Assembly: GCF_001896205.1 (NCBI RefSeq)
Contig: NZ_MPNU01000001.1
Coordinates: 1,853,200 to 1,917,199, forward strand
Direction of reading: 5' to 3'
Length of the DNA stretch: 64,000 nt
DNA from: Edwardsiella piscicida
GTDB taxonomy: Bacteria > Pseudomonadota > Gammaproteobacteria > Enterobacterales > Enterobacteriaceae
In this document: piece after piece, positions 57,481-64,000 of the stretch
Layout of the letters: the number at the start of each line of letters is the position of its first letter
Position numbering within the stretch: position 1 is the stretch's first letter
Notes under the pieces: generated by a model
Told to the model about the DNA's origin: nothing
The model's database searches: none
The model's input: only the letters and a program-made list of their open reading frames with translations
Program-made: the position numbers and the translations under genes

Positions 57481-58506
57481 TTAGCGGCGGTAGTCGATGA
57501 ACGGCCCGTCGGCCACGGAGCGACGCTCAACCAGCTTAGGATGCACTTCGATGGTTTGGGCGTCTTCGCGCTTGCTGGTGATGCGATCGAGCAGCATGTC
57601 GAATGCCATGGCGCCAAGGCGCTCTTTGGGCTGATGAATGGTGGTCAGCGCCGGGGTAAAGTAGCGGGCGTTGCGCACGTTATCGTAGCCGATGACGGAA
57701 ATATCCTGCGGTACGCGCAGCCCCATCTCGTCCGCGGCGCAAATGGCGCCCATCGCCATGATATCGCCGCCGACAAACACCGCCGTCGGGCGCTGCTTCT
57801 GCGACAGAATGTTTTGCATCGCCGCATAGCCAGACTCCGGCTCGAAGTCGCCTTCGACCAGCCAGCTCTCCTGCGGCGTGATGTTGGCCTCCTGCAGCGC
57901 CTTGAGGAAACCGCGCAGGCGACCGCCGCCGGTGTTGCGCGATACCGGGCCGGTGATGGCGCCAATGTCGCGGTGGCCGCGCTCGATCAGGTAGCGGCCG
58001 GCCAGATAGCCGCCCTCGAAAGCGTTATCCTGGATAGCATCGGTAAAGTCGCTGCGGCGGGTGCCCCAGTCCATGACCACCATCGGGATATGACGGTAGT
58101 CCTCAAGGATCTCCAGCAGGTTCTCCGGATATTCGGAGCACATCACCAGCAGGCCGTCGACGCGCTTTTGCGCCAGCATGGCCAGGTAGGCTTTCTGTTT
58201 CTCCAGATTATTGTGGGAGTTACACAGGATCAGGGTATAGCCTTGGCTGTAGCAGCTATTCTCTACCGACTCGATGACCTCGGCAAAGTACGGCGCCTCG
58301 CTGGAGGTCGCCAGCAGGCCGATGGATTTGGTGTGGTTGACCTTCAGGCTGCGGGCAACGGCGCTGGGGGAGTAGTGTAGTTCTTTAATGGCCTCCCAGA
58401 CGGCGGCTTTGGTCTCGTCGGCGACAAAGCGGGTTTTATTGATGACGTGAGACACCGTGGTGGTCGATACGCCTGCGCGCTTTGCCACATCTTTAATCGT
58501 TGCCAT
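57481..58506 (-). CDS. purR: Purine repressor PurR, 341 aa
   Basis: An N-terminal LacI-type helix-turn-helix ([27 protein letters not shown]) with hinge helix ([15 protein letters not shown]), then a periplasmic-binding-type core that binds hypoxanthine or guanine. Exactly the length of E. coli PurR. It represses purine synthesis genes. A PUR-box-like sequence in the leader suggests autoregulation. ynjC follows after 4 bases, so the transporter may share this transcript. Confidence 0.95.
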   Translation of the reverse strand: MATIKDVAKRAGVSTTTVSHVINKTRFVADETKAAVWEAIKELHYSPSAVARSLKVNHTKSIGLLATSSEAPYFAEVIESVENSCYSQGYTLILCNSHNNLEKQKAYLAMLAQKRVDGLLVMCSEYPENLLEILEDYRHIPMVVMDWGTRRSDFTDAIQDNAFEGGYLAGRYLIERGHRDIGAITGPVSRNTGGGRLRGFLKALQEANITPQESWLVEGDFEPESGYAAMQNILSQKQRPTAVFVGGDIMAMGAICAADEMGLRVPQDISVIGYDNVRNARYFTPALTTIHQPKERLGAMAFDMLLDRITSKREDAQTIEVHPKLVERRSVADGPFIDYRR

Positions 58507-58860
58507 GAAACAAATGACTCCTAGGCGTACGCGCTGCGTCGCCGTTTTGTTAATCGTTTGCCTGCGTGCATCGGAAAATACGCCTGACAGCGCGGCTCGG
58601 CGCCGGCGCGTTTGCGCAATAGGGTGACGTTTGCCATTTCTTGTTTAGAATTATAGCGTCGGCACGCGGCAGTAAACCGCAAATTCTGTCTGATCTCAGG
58701 CAAAAGGGGAAGCACTAATTGGCGATTTGCGCAGGATGTAATCATAAGATTTTCTGCGTGTTTTAAGATGTGATTTATGTAAAAATGATTTAACACGGGT
58801 TTTGTGCGAATTCTTAAGTCAGTAAAAATTGATACAGAACGTAAAACATGAGGTGTCAGG
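58507..58860. promoter_or_regulatory. purR / ynhF divergent region with PUR-box-like site
   Basis: TGTTAATCGTTTGCCT at 58548-58563, read on the minus strand as AGGCAAACGATTAACA, fits most positions of the PurR consensus ANGCAANCGNTTNCNT and lies 42-57 bases before purR. Weaker GTTTGC cores follow at 58610 and 58629. The part from 58680 is AT-rich and should hold the ynhF promoter. No other gene is seen in this gap of about 350 bases. Confidence 0.55.
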
Positions 58861-58950
58861 ATGGAAAACGATCTGAAGTATTCTCTGGTAACAACGGTGG
58901 TGGCGCTGGCGCTGATCGTCGTGGCCAGCCTGATCGCCGCACTGCACTAA
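58861..58950 (+). CDS. ynhF: Small membrane protein YnhF, 29 aa
   Basis: A 29-codon gene, MENDLKYSLVTTVVALALIV... ending ASLIAALH, forming one membrane helix. It matches the 29-aa E. coli stress-related membrane protein YnhF closely (DLKFSLVTT and the TAALH-type end) and holds the same place near purR and sodB. GAGGTGTCAGG stands before the ATG. Confidence 0.9.
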   Translation: MENDLKYSLVTTVVALALIVVASLIAALH

Positions 58951-58968
58951 GTTAGCGAGCGGCGTAAT

Positions 58969-58997
58969 AAAAAAGGCGCTCGGTGAGCGCCTTTTTT
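58969..58997. terminator. Bidirectional terminator between ynhF and sodB
   Basis: AAAAAAGGCGCTC/GAGCGCCTTTTTT with loop GGT; A and T runs flank a 7-bp GC core so that it serves ynhF on + and sodB on -. Confidence 0.9.
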
Positions 58998-59011
58998 GTC
59001 TCTCTGGTCGG

Positions 59012-59590
59012 TTACGCCAGATTCTGGGCGACGAACTCCCAGTTCACCAGCGCCCAGAAGTTTTCCAGGTACACCGGGCGAGCGTTACGGTAGTCGATGT
59101 AGTAGGCGTGTTCCCATACGTCCACGGTCAGCAGCGGCTTGTCGTCGCCGGTCAGCGGGGTCGCGGCGTTAGAGGTGTTGACGATGGCCAGGGTGCCGTC
59201 CGCCTTTTTCACCAGCCAGGTCCAGCCGGAGCCGAAGTTGCCTACGGCAGACTTGGTCAGCGCGTCTTTGAACGCGGCAAATGAGCCGAAGGCGGCGTTG
59301 ATGGCGTCCGCCAGGGCGCCGCGCGGTTCACCGCCGCCGTTCGGGGAGAGGCAGTGCCAGTAGAAGGTGTGGTTCCACACCTGAGCGGCGTTGTTAAAGA
59401 TACCGCCGGAGGCGCTCTTCACGATCTCTTCCAGCGATTTTCCTTCGAACTCAGTGCCTTTGATCAGGTTGTTCAGGTTGACTACATAGGCGTTGTGGTG
59501 CTTACCGTAGTGGTATTCCAGCGTTTCGGCGGAGATATGCGGTTCCAGCGCATTCATGGCGTACGGTAATGCAGGTAATTCAAATGACAT
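59012..59590 (-). CDS. sodB: Iron superoxide dismutase SodB, 192 aa
   Basis: AAGGAGAGAGCT precedes ATG 59590. Iron ligands are the His of [20 protein letters not shown], and Asp/His of [26 protein letters not shown] is family-typical, and the Gln of NFGSGWTWL region is shifted to the FeSOD pattern. The enzyme converts superoxide to peroxide and oxygen in the cytoplasm. Usual length for FeSOD (193 aa). Confidence 0.96.
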   Translation of the reverse strand: MSFELPALPYAMNALEPHISAETLEYHYGKHHNAYVVNLNNLIKGTEFEGKSLEEIVKSASGGIFNNAAQVWNHTFYWHCLSPNGGGEPRGALADAINAAFGSFAAFKDALTKSAVGNFGSGWTWLVKKADGTLAIVNTSNAATPLTGDDKPLLTVDVWEHAYYIDYRNARPVYLENFWALVNWEFVAQNLA

Positions 59591-59856
59591 AGCTCTCTCC
59601 TTAATGCTTCTGTGGCAAGACGGTTAACCCGTAAGCAACGCAGATGAGACGTCGCCGGCGGTTAGACAAAAATGAAAAAATCTTGTTGTCCGCTTGTTAT
59701 GGTTTGTGATTCTAGCAAGTTTTGCCGTGAAAGACAGGGGGCAGGTGTATTTTAGCTGACTGAGTGGCGAAATGTGCAGCAGACAAGCGGCGAAAGCGGC
59801 GTGCTGCAGGGGGCGGTCATGGGGTAACCGCCGCCGGAACGGGGGCGTACGGGGCG

Positions 59857-60711
59857 TTAGCGAATGGTTTTCGGGGTCATGACGCGGCGGGCGCCCAGGT
59901 AGTGATCCTGCCAGTAGTCATCGCCCAGATAGCTGACGCGGATCTCCTCGCCGGTGCGCGGAGACTGGATAAATTTGCCGTTGCCCAGATAGACGCCGAC
60001 GTGATCGGCGGCGCCGCGTCCGTGGATCTGAAAGAACACCAGATCGCCGCGCTGCAGCTCGGCGCGCTTGACCGGCGCGGCGTCGCGCAGGTGGTACATT
60101 TCGTTAGCGGTGCGTGGCATTTTAATGTTCAGCAGATCCTGATAGGCGTAATAGATCAGGCCGCTGCAGTCAAAGCCGGTATGGGGAGAGGTACCGCCCC
60201 AGCGGTAGGGTTTGCCTATCTGGCGCATCAGCTTATTCATCGCCGTCTGTTTGGCGTGCTGGTAGCGTTTCTTGTGCAGCGGACTCATGTGGATCGGCTG
60301 GCTATCTTCATGGCGGCCGGCCGCGCGGTGGGCCGTCTTAAGAGGCGAGGGGCGACCGTAGGCTTTTTTACCCGGGTGCGACGCCCCATGTGCGCTCGCG
60401 CGACGCGCAAGGGGCTTTTCGCCGCGGTGGTGCGCTTGCGCCTTGTGCTCGACGGCGGCGCGGTGCGGTGCGGCGACCGTGCGGTGGCTACTGTGCGCCG
60501 CGCGCTTTTCCCGGGCGGGGGGATGAGACGCCGCGCTGTGATGCTTGTGTGCCCCGGCGTCTGCCCTGCGTTTTTTACGCTCGCCGCTCTGGCTGTGGCC
60601 CGCCGTGGCTTTTCGCTGATCGGCGATGACTTTGTGTGCCGGTGAGGCGGCCGCTGAGGTGGTAAACCATTGGGTAAACAGCAATACAAAGAGCGCAACG
60701 AGTAGACGCAT
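59857..60711 (-). CDS. mepH: NlpC/P60 murein DD-endopeptidase MepH (YdhO), 284 aa
   Basis: ATG 60711 (MRLLVALFVLLFTQW) opens a signal peptide; a TTG at 60732 would add seven residues. A Lys/Arg/His/Ala-rich linker (about 30-150) precedes the NlpC/P60 domain with the catalytic Cys in PHTGFDCSGLIYYAY and the His in ADHVGVYLGNGKF. MepH cuts cross-links to allow cell-wall growth. It adjoins sodB as in E. coli. The linker is longer and more basic than usual. Confidence 0.9.
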   Translation of the reverse strand: MRLLVALFVLLFTQWFTTSAAASPAHKVIADQRKATAGHSQSGERKKRRADAGAHKHHSAASHPPAREKRAAHSSHRTVAAPHRAAVEHKAQAHHRGEKPLARRASAHGASHPGKKAYGRPSPLKTAHRAAGRHEDSQPIHMSPLHKKRYQHAKQTAMNKLMRQIGKPYRWGGTSPHTGFDCSGLIYYAYQDLLNIKMPRTANEMYHLRDAAPVKRAELQRGDLVFFQIHGRGAADHVGVYLGNGKFIQSPRTGEEIRVSYLGDDYWQDHYLGARRVMTPKTIR

Positions 60712-61162
60712 GATCAGTCGCTTCCAAGCCAAAAACTAAAATAAAAACGCAGAAACAGTATTAATTAAAATATGCTGAACATAACAGTACTGATGTTTAC
60801 GTATTCGCGTCTAATTGTGAGTAAATATTTCAATTGTCTGATTTAGCGACAGAGAGGGCTTTTTTACAGTGATATTGCCTATTAAAAAACGGTTGAGCAG
60901 GATAATGGGCGAATAATGAGCGGCTGGCAGAGCGACGATGTGCTGCCGCGGCAGCGCGCTGTGCAATAGACCCTGCAAAAGATGGTGTTTTTTTCCTGCC
61001 GTGCCCGCCGCTACAATAGCGCGATCCGACGCCGCGTGCCCCGCGGCGGGCGGGGGAGGCGCCTTTCGTGCCCCATCCCTTGTCTGCTGTGGTCGGCGCG
61101 GGCGATAATGACAATATACTGCGTTACCGCTATAACACTGGATATTTAAGGAAGTAAAGATC
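60712..61162. promoter_or_regulatory. mepH / grxD divergent intergenic region
   Basis: The 451-base gap holds an AT-rich stretch next to mepH (60720-60900) and a likely grxD promoter, TGACAA (61109-61114) and TATAAC (61131-61136) with a 16-base spacer. TTTAAGGAAG just before grxD is its ribosome site. Minus-strand frames in this stretch show no recognisable protein. Confidence 0.55.
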
Positions 61163-61507
61163 ATGACCACTATCGAAAAGATTCAGCGCCAGATCGCCGA
61201 GAACCCGATTCTGCTGTATATGAAAGGCTCACCGAAGCTGCCGAGCTGCGGCTTTTCTGCGCAGGCGGTGCAGGCGCTGTCCGCCTGCGGCGAGCGCTTT
61301 GCCTACGTGGATATCCTGCAGAACCCGGACATTCGCGCCGAGCTGCCAAAGTTTGCTAACTGGCCGACCTTTCCGCAGCTGTGGGTTGAGGGTGAGCTGA
61401 TCGGCGGGTGTGACATCGTGCTGGAAATGTATCAGCGCGGCGAGCTGCAGACGCTGATCAAAGAGGCCGCGGCGCGCCACGGCTCAGCGGCGCAGGACAA
61501 CGCCTGA
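61163..61507 (+). CDS. grxD: Monothiol glutaredoxin GrxD (Grx4), 114 aa
   Basis: A CGFS-type glutaredoxin: LYMKGSPKLPSCGFSAQAVQAL, WPTFPQLWVEGELIGGCDIV. It holds a glutathione-bridged [2Fe-2S] cluster with BolA and takes part in iron-sulfur trafficking. Length and sequence match the E. coli protein (115 aa). Confidence 0.95.
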   Translation: MTTIEKIQRQIAENPILLYMKGSPKLPSCGFSAQAVQALSACGERFAYVDILQNPDIRAELPKFANWPTFPQLWVEGELIGGCDIVLEMYQRGELQTLIKEAAARHGSAAQDNA

Positions 61508-61529
61508 TCGCGCGGCGTTAGGCCATGTA

Positions 61530-61553
61530 AAAAGGCGCCGCAGGGCGCCTTTT
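61530..61553. terminator. Bidirectional terminator between grxD and the antiporter gene
   Basis: AAAAGGCGCC/GGCGCCTTTT with loop GCAG, 22 bases after grxD and 22 bases before the convergent antiporter stop. Confidence 0.88.
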
Positions 61554-61575
61554 GTGTATCGGTCGGGACCGTGTG

Positions 61576-62898
61576 CTAGAGGATCATCGCTGCCGCCCAG
61601 CCGAAGCCGAGCAGCGGCAGGTTGTAGTGCAGGAAGGTCGGCACCACCGAATCCCATATATGGTCGTGCTGGCCGTCCATATTCAGCCCAGAGGTTGGCC
61701 CCAGGGTAGAGTCAGAGGCCGGCGACCCGGCATCCCCCAGCGCCCCGGAGACACCGATAATGGCGATGGTCGCCATGGGGGAGAAGCCAAAGGCAATGCA
61801 CAGGGGCACATAGATTGCCGCGATGATCGGCACCGTGGAGAAGGAGGAGCCGATGCCCATGGTGATGACCAGCCCGACCACCAGCATCAGAAACGCAGCC
61901 AGTCCCCGGTTGCCGCCGATCGCCCCCTCGATAGAGGTCACCAGCGCATCTACGCTGCCGGTGGCTTTGATCACGGCGGCAAACCCGGAGGCGGTGATCA
62001 TGATAAAGCCGATCATCGCCATCATATGCACCCCGCGGGTAAAGACATCCTGGGTATCCCGCCAGTGGATCACGCCGCCGAGAATAAACACCACAAAGCC
62101 CATCAGCGCGCCGAGCACGATAGAGTTGGTCGCCAGCTGCACCCCGAGGGCGGCGATGATGGCGATAACGGCGACCCACACGGCCCGTAAATGAATACGC
62201 TTATGCTCCGGCTCGGCGGACAGAATGCGCCCTTCGTTGTAGCGGCGCGGCCTGCGGTAGCTGAAGAAGATGGCCAGCAGCAGGCCGAACAGCATCCCCA
62301 GCCCCGGCAGCAGCATGGCGCTGGGCACCTGGGCGGCGGTGACCTGTAGCCCGTTCTCATTGAGGTTCTTCAGCAGAATATTGTTCAGGAAGATGCCGCC
62401 AAAGCCGATCGGCAGCACCATATAAGGGGTGATCAGGCCGAAGGTCAGCACGCAGGCTACCGCGCGCCGATCGAGGTTCATCCGCGAAAATACGTGCAGC
62501 AGCGGCGGGATCAGAATGGGAATAAAGGCAATGTGGATGGGGATCAGGTTCTGCGACGAGATGGCGATCAGGGTCAGGATCAGCAGCAGACCGTATTTAA
62601 ACCAGAACAGGCGGTGGGCGCTCGGCGCCAGCCCCATGCGGCGGATCACGCCGTGGGCCAGCACGTCGGTGATACCAGAGCGTGAAATCGCGACGGCAAA
62701 GGTACCCAGCATGGCGTAGCTGAGGGCGATCTCCGCGCCGCCGCCCAGCCCACCGCTGAAGGTCGTGATCGTGGTGTCCAGGGTGAGACCGCCGCTCAGA
62801 CCGGCAACCAGAGAGGCGACGATCAGGGCGATCACCACGTTAACCCGCAGCAGGCTGAGCAGCAGCATTACGACCACGGCAATTACAACAGCATTCAT
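61576..62898 (-). CDS. Na+/H+ antiporter family membrane protein, 440 aa
   Basis: ATG 62898 ([25 protein letters not shown]) with AGGA upstream; a TTG at 62907 is also open. About 12 hydrophobic helices. Motifs such as [23 protein letters not shown], the Gly-rich [10 protein letters not shown] and [22 protein letters not shown] are typical of the Na_H_antiporter/YuiF group of putative ion or amino-acid transporters; the substrate cannot be told. It takes the place of lhr between rnt and grxD of E. coli. Confidence 0.8.
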   Translation of the reverse strand: MNAVVIAVVVMLLLSLLRVNVVIALIVASLVAGLSGGLTLDTTITTFSGGLGGGAEIALSYAMLGTFAVAISRSGITDVLAHGVIRRMGLAPSAHRLFWFKYGLLLILTLIAISSQNLIPIHIAFIPILIPPLLHVFSRMNLDRRAVACVLTFGLITPYMVLPIGFGGIFLNNILLKNLNENGLQVTAAQVPSAMLLPGLGMLFGLLLAIFFSYRRPRRYNEGRILSAEPEHKRIHLRAVWVAVIAIIAALGVQLATNSIVLGALMGFVVFILGGVIHWRDTQDVFTRGVHMMAMIGFIMITASGFAAVIKATGSVDALVTSIEGAIGGNRGLAAFLMLVVGLVITMGIGSSFSTVPIIAAIYVPLCIAFGFSPMATIAIIGVSGALGDAGSPASDSTLGPTSGLNMDGQHDHIWDSVVPTFLHYNLPLLGFGWAAAMIL

Positions 62899-63014
62899 AG
62901 ACGTCAATGTCCTAAAAGTCGTTCAAGGCAATAGCAGGATTATTAGCATGTTTCCGTGCGCGGCACGACAAAAAAATACCCTGCCGTGACCTTTTTCCCG
63001 TCGTCGCGGGGCGG

Positions 63015-63040
63015 AATAAAAAACGCCCGCGGAGCGGGCG
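63015..63040 (-). terminator. Intrinsic terminator after rnt
   Basis: On the minus strand CGCCCGC/GCGGGCG with loop TCC is followed by TTTTTTATT. It lies 18 bases past the rnt stop and separates it from the antiporter gene. Confidence 0.88.
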
Positions 63041-63057
63041 TGCTTGCAGGGGGGCGA

Positions 63058-63723
63058 TTATGCCTCTGCGGAGGGGGCGGTATCGTTCAGGTAGGCCGGG
63101 GGCCAGCCGCCCAGGCGTTTCCAGCGGTTCACCAGCTCACAGAACAGCGTGGCGGTCTGCTGGGTATCATACAGGGCCGAATGGGCCTGGGCGCTGTCGA
63201 AGGGGATCTCCGCGCTGAGGCAGGCTTTGGCCAGCACCGTTTGACCGAGAACCAGCCCGCTGAGGGCGGCGGTATCGAAGGTGGCGAACGGATGGAACGG
63301 GTTGCGCTTCAGCCCGGCGCGCTCTGCGGCCGCCATCAGAAACGAGTGGTCAAAGTGGGCGTTGTGGGCCACGACCACAGCGCGATTGCACGCCTGATCT
63401 TTAATTCCCTTGCGCACCATCTTAAAGATGGCGTGCAGCGCGGTATATTCGCTGACGGCGCCGCGTAGCGGGTTGTGCGGATCGATTCCGTTAAAGGCCA
63501 GCGCCTCTGGCGAGAGCACGGCGCCTTCAAAGGGGGTGATATGGAAATGCAGGCACTGATCGGTTTCCAGCCAGCCGTCGTCGTTCATTCGCAGAGTGAC
63601 GGCGGCAATTTCCAGCAGGGCGTTGCGATTGGCGTCAAAGCCCGCGGTTTCGACGTCGATGACGACCGGGTAAAAGCCGCGAAAGCGCGCGCTCAGCGCA
63701 TTGAGATTAGAGGTGTCAGCCAT
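63058..63723 (-). CDS. rnt: Ribonuclease T, 221 aa
   Basis: ATG 63723 ([28 protein letters not shown]) matches family length (215 aa in E. coli); the frame is open further upstream. DEDDh exonuclease: the Asp and Glu of VVIDVETAG, Asp of [12 protein letters not shown], and the late His-Asp of [13 protein letters not shown]. It trims the CCA end of tRNA and matures 23S and 5S rRNA. gloA lies upstream as in E. coli. Confidence 0.94.
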   Translation of the reverse strand: MADTSNLNALSARFRGFYPVVIDVETAGFDANRNALLEIAAVTLRMNDDGWLETDQCLHFHITPFEGAVLSPEALAFNGIDPHNPLRGAVSEYTALHAIFKMVRKGIKDQACNRAVVVAHNAHFDHSFLMAAAERAGLKRNPFHPFATFDTAALSGLVLGQTVLAKACLSAEIPFDSAQAHSALYDTQQTATLFCELVNRWKRLGGWPPAYLNDTAPSAEA

Positions 63724-63857
63724 GAGTTCGTTGGTGTCTTTATTTTGAATGCAGCGCGCATTATGGCAAATTTTGCCGTGTTTTACACGGGGATGGCAAA
63801 TGAGCAGGGGCGCGGGCGGCACATATTGCGTCCGCCCGGGTGAACGGGGCGGGGAGG

Positions 63858-64000
63858 TTAGCGGCCCAGCCCTTCGCTAGCCGAGCGGTTTTCGATCAGC
63901 TCGATTTTATAGCCGTCGGGATCGTCGACAAAGGCGATGATCGTATGACCGCCTTTGACCGGGCCCGCCTCTCGGGTAACGTTGCCGCCGGCGCGGCGGA
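63858..64000 (-). CDS. gloA: Lactoylglutathione lyase GloA, C-terminal end (5' part outside window)
   Basis: The last 47 codons are present: [36 protein letters not shown] and the end GLGR. This contains the metal-ligand Glu of glyoxalase I (KIELIE). The match to E. coli GloA and its place next to rnt make the call firm, although most of the gene lies beyond the right edge. Confidence 0.93.
   Translation of the reverse strand, partial: RRAGGNVTREAGPVKGGHTIIAFVDDPDGYKIELIENRSASEGLGR

Noticed and set aside
60811-61170. 119-codon minus-strand frame between mepH and grxD
   Set aside because: It runs across the grxD promoter and start and gives no recognisable protein.
1-64000. CRISPR arrays, tRNA/rRNA genes, insertion sequences
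   Set aside because: No evenly spaced repeats, cloverleaf-type genes, rRNA or transposase-like proteins were seen on reading; the phage block is the only mobile element supported.

Overview
The window looks like enterobacterial chromosome, probably Edwardsiella or a close relative. This is inferred from protein similarity to Escherichia/Salmonella families, GC-rich DNA and local gene order; no rRNA gene or other marker settles the species. A prophage tail end fills about the first 14.4 kb and conserved chromosomal blocks fill the rest.

1-14.4 kb: the late structural part of a prophage, all on the + strand. It holds the end of a tail fibre with a collagen-like tip, two large virion or tail proteins (one resembling the distal part of lambda J), five smaller proteins, a coiled-coil protein, and a GTG-started 2454-residue polyvalent protein. 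That giant carries two HExxH metallopeptidase motifs and a phosphoribosyltransferase motif. Two further reading frames, both +1 to the giant gene and each with a perfect AGGAGG, are nested inside it. One ends just before an intrinsic terminator; the other carries a duplicated proline/glutamate motif whose copies differ largely at synonymous sites of the nested frame. A compact structured RNA and terminator follow the giant gene.

14.4-17.3 kb: about 1 kb with no confident gene, then an Ail/Lom outer-membrane protein, YcgJ and a PliG-like protein. 17.3-25.6 kb: the tetrathionate respiration locus ttrRS/ttrBCA arranged divergently around a palindrome, with a DUF134 regulator and a NifX/NafY-like protein downstream of ttrR behind a 15-bp direct repeat.

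25.6-42.4 kb: envelope and housekeeping genes: letB/letA (yebT/yebS), msrC, proQ, prc, malS, htpX, and the divergent proline genes putA and putP with several GTTGCA PutA-type sites. 42.4-51.6 kb: copper/silver efflux, cusRS divergent from cusCFBA around a CusR box, with a small secreted His-rich protein beyond cusS.

51.6-64 kb: cfa, punC, punR, an ynjCD-type ABC transporter without a binding protein, purR, ynhF, sodB, mepH, grxD, a Na+/H+ antiporter family gene, rnt and the end of gloA. This follows the E. coli rnt-to-cfa order, but ynjCD sits between purR and punR, and the antiporter occupies the place of lhr.
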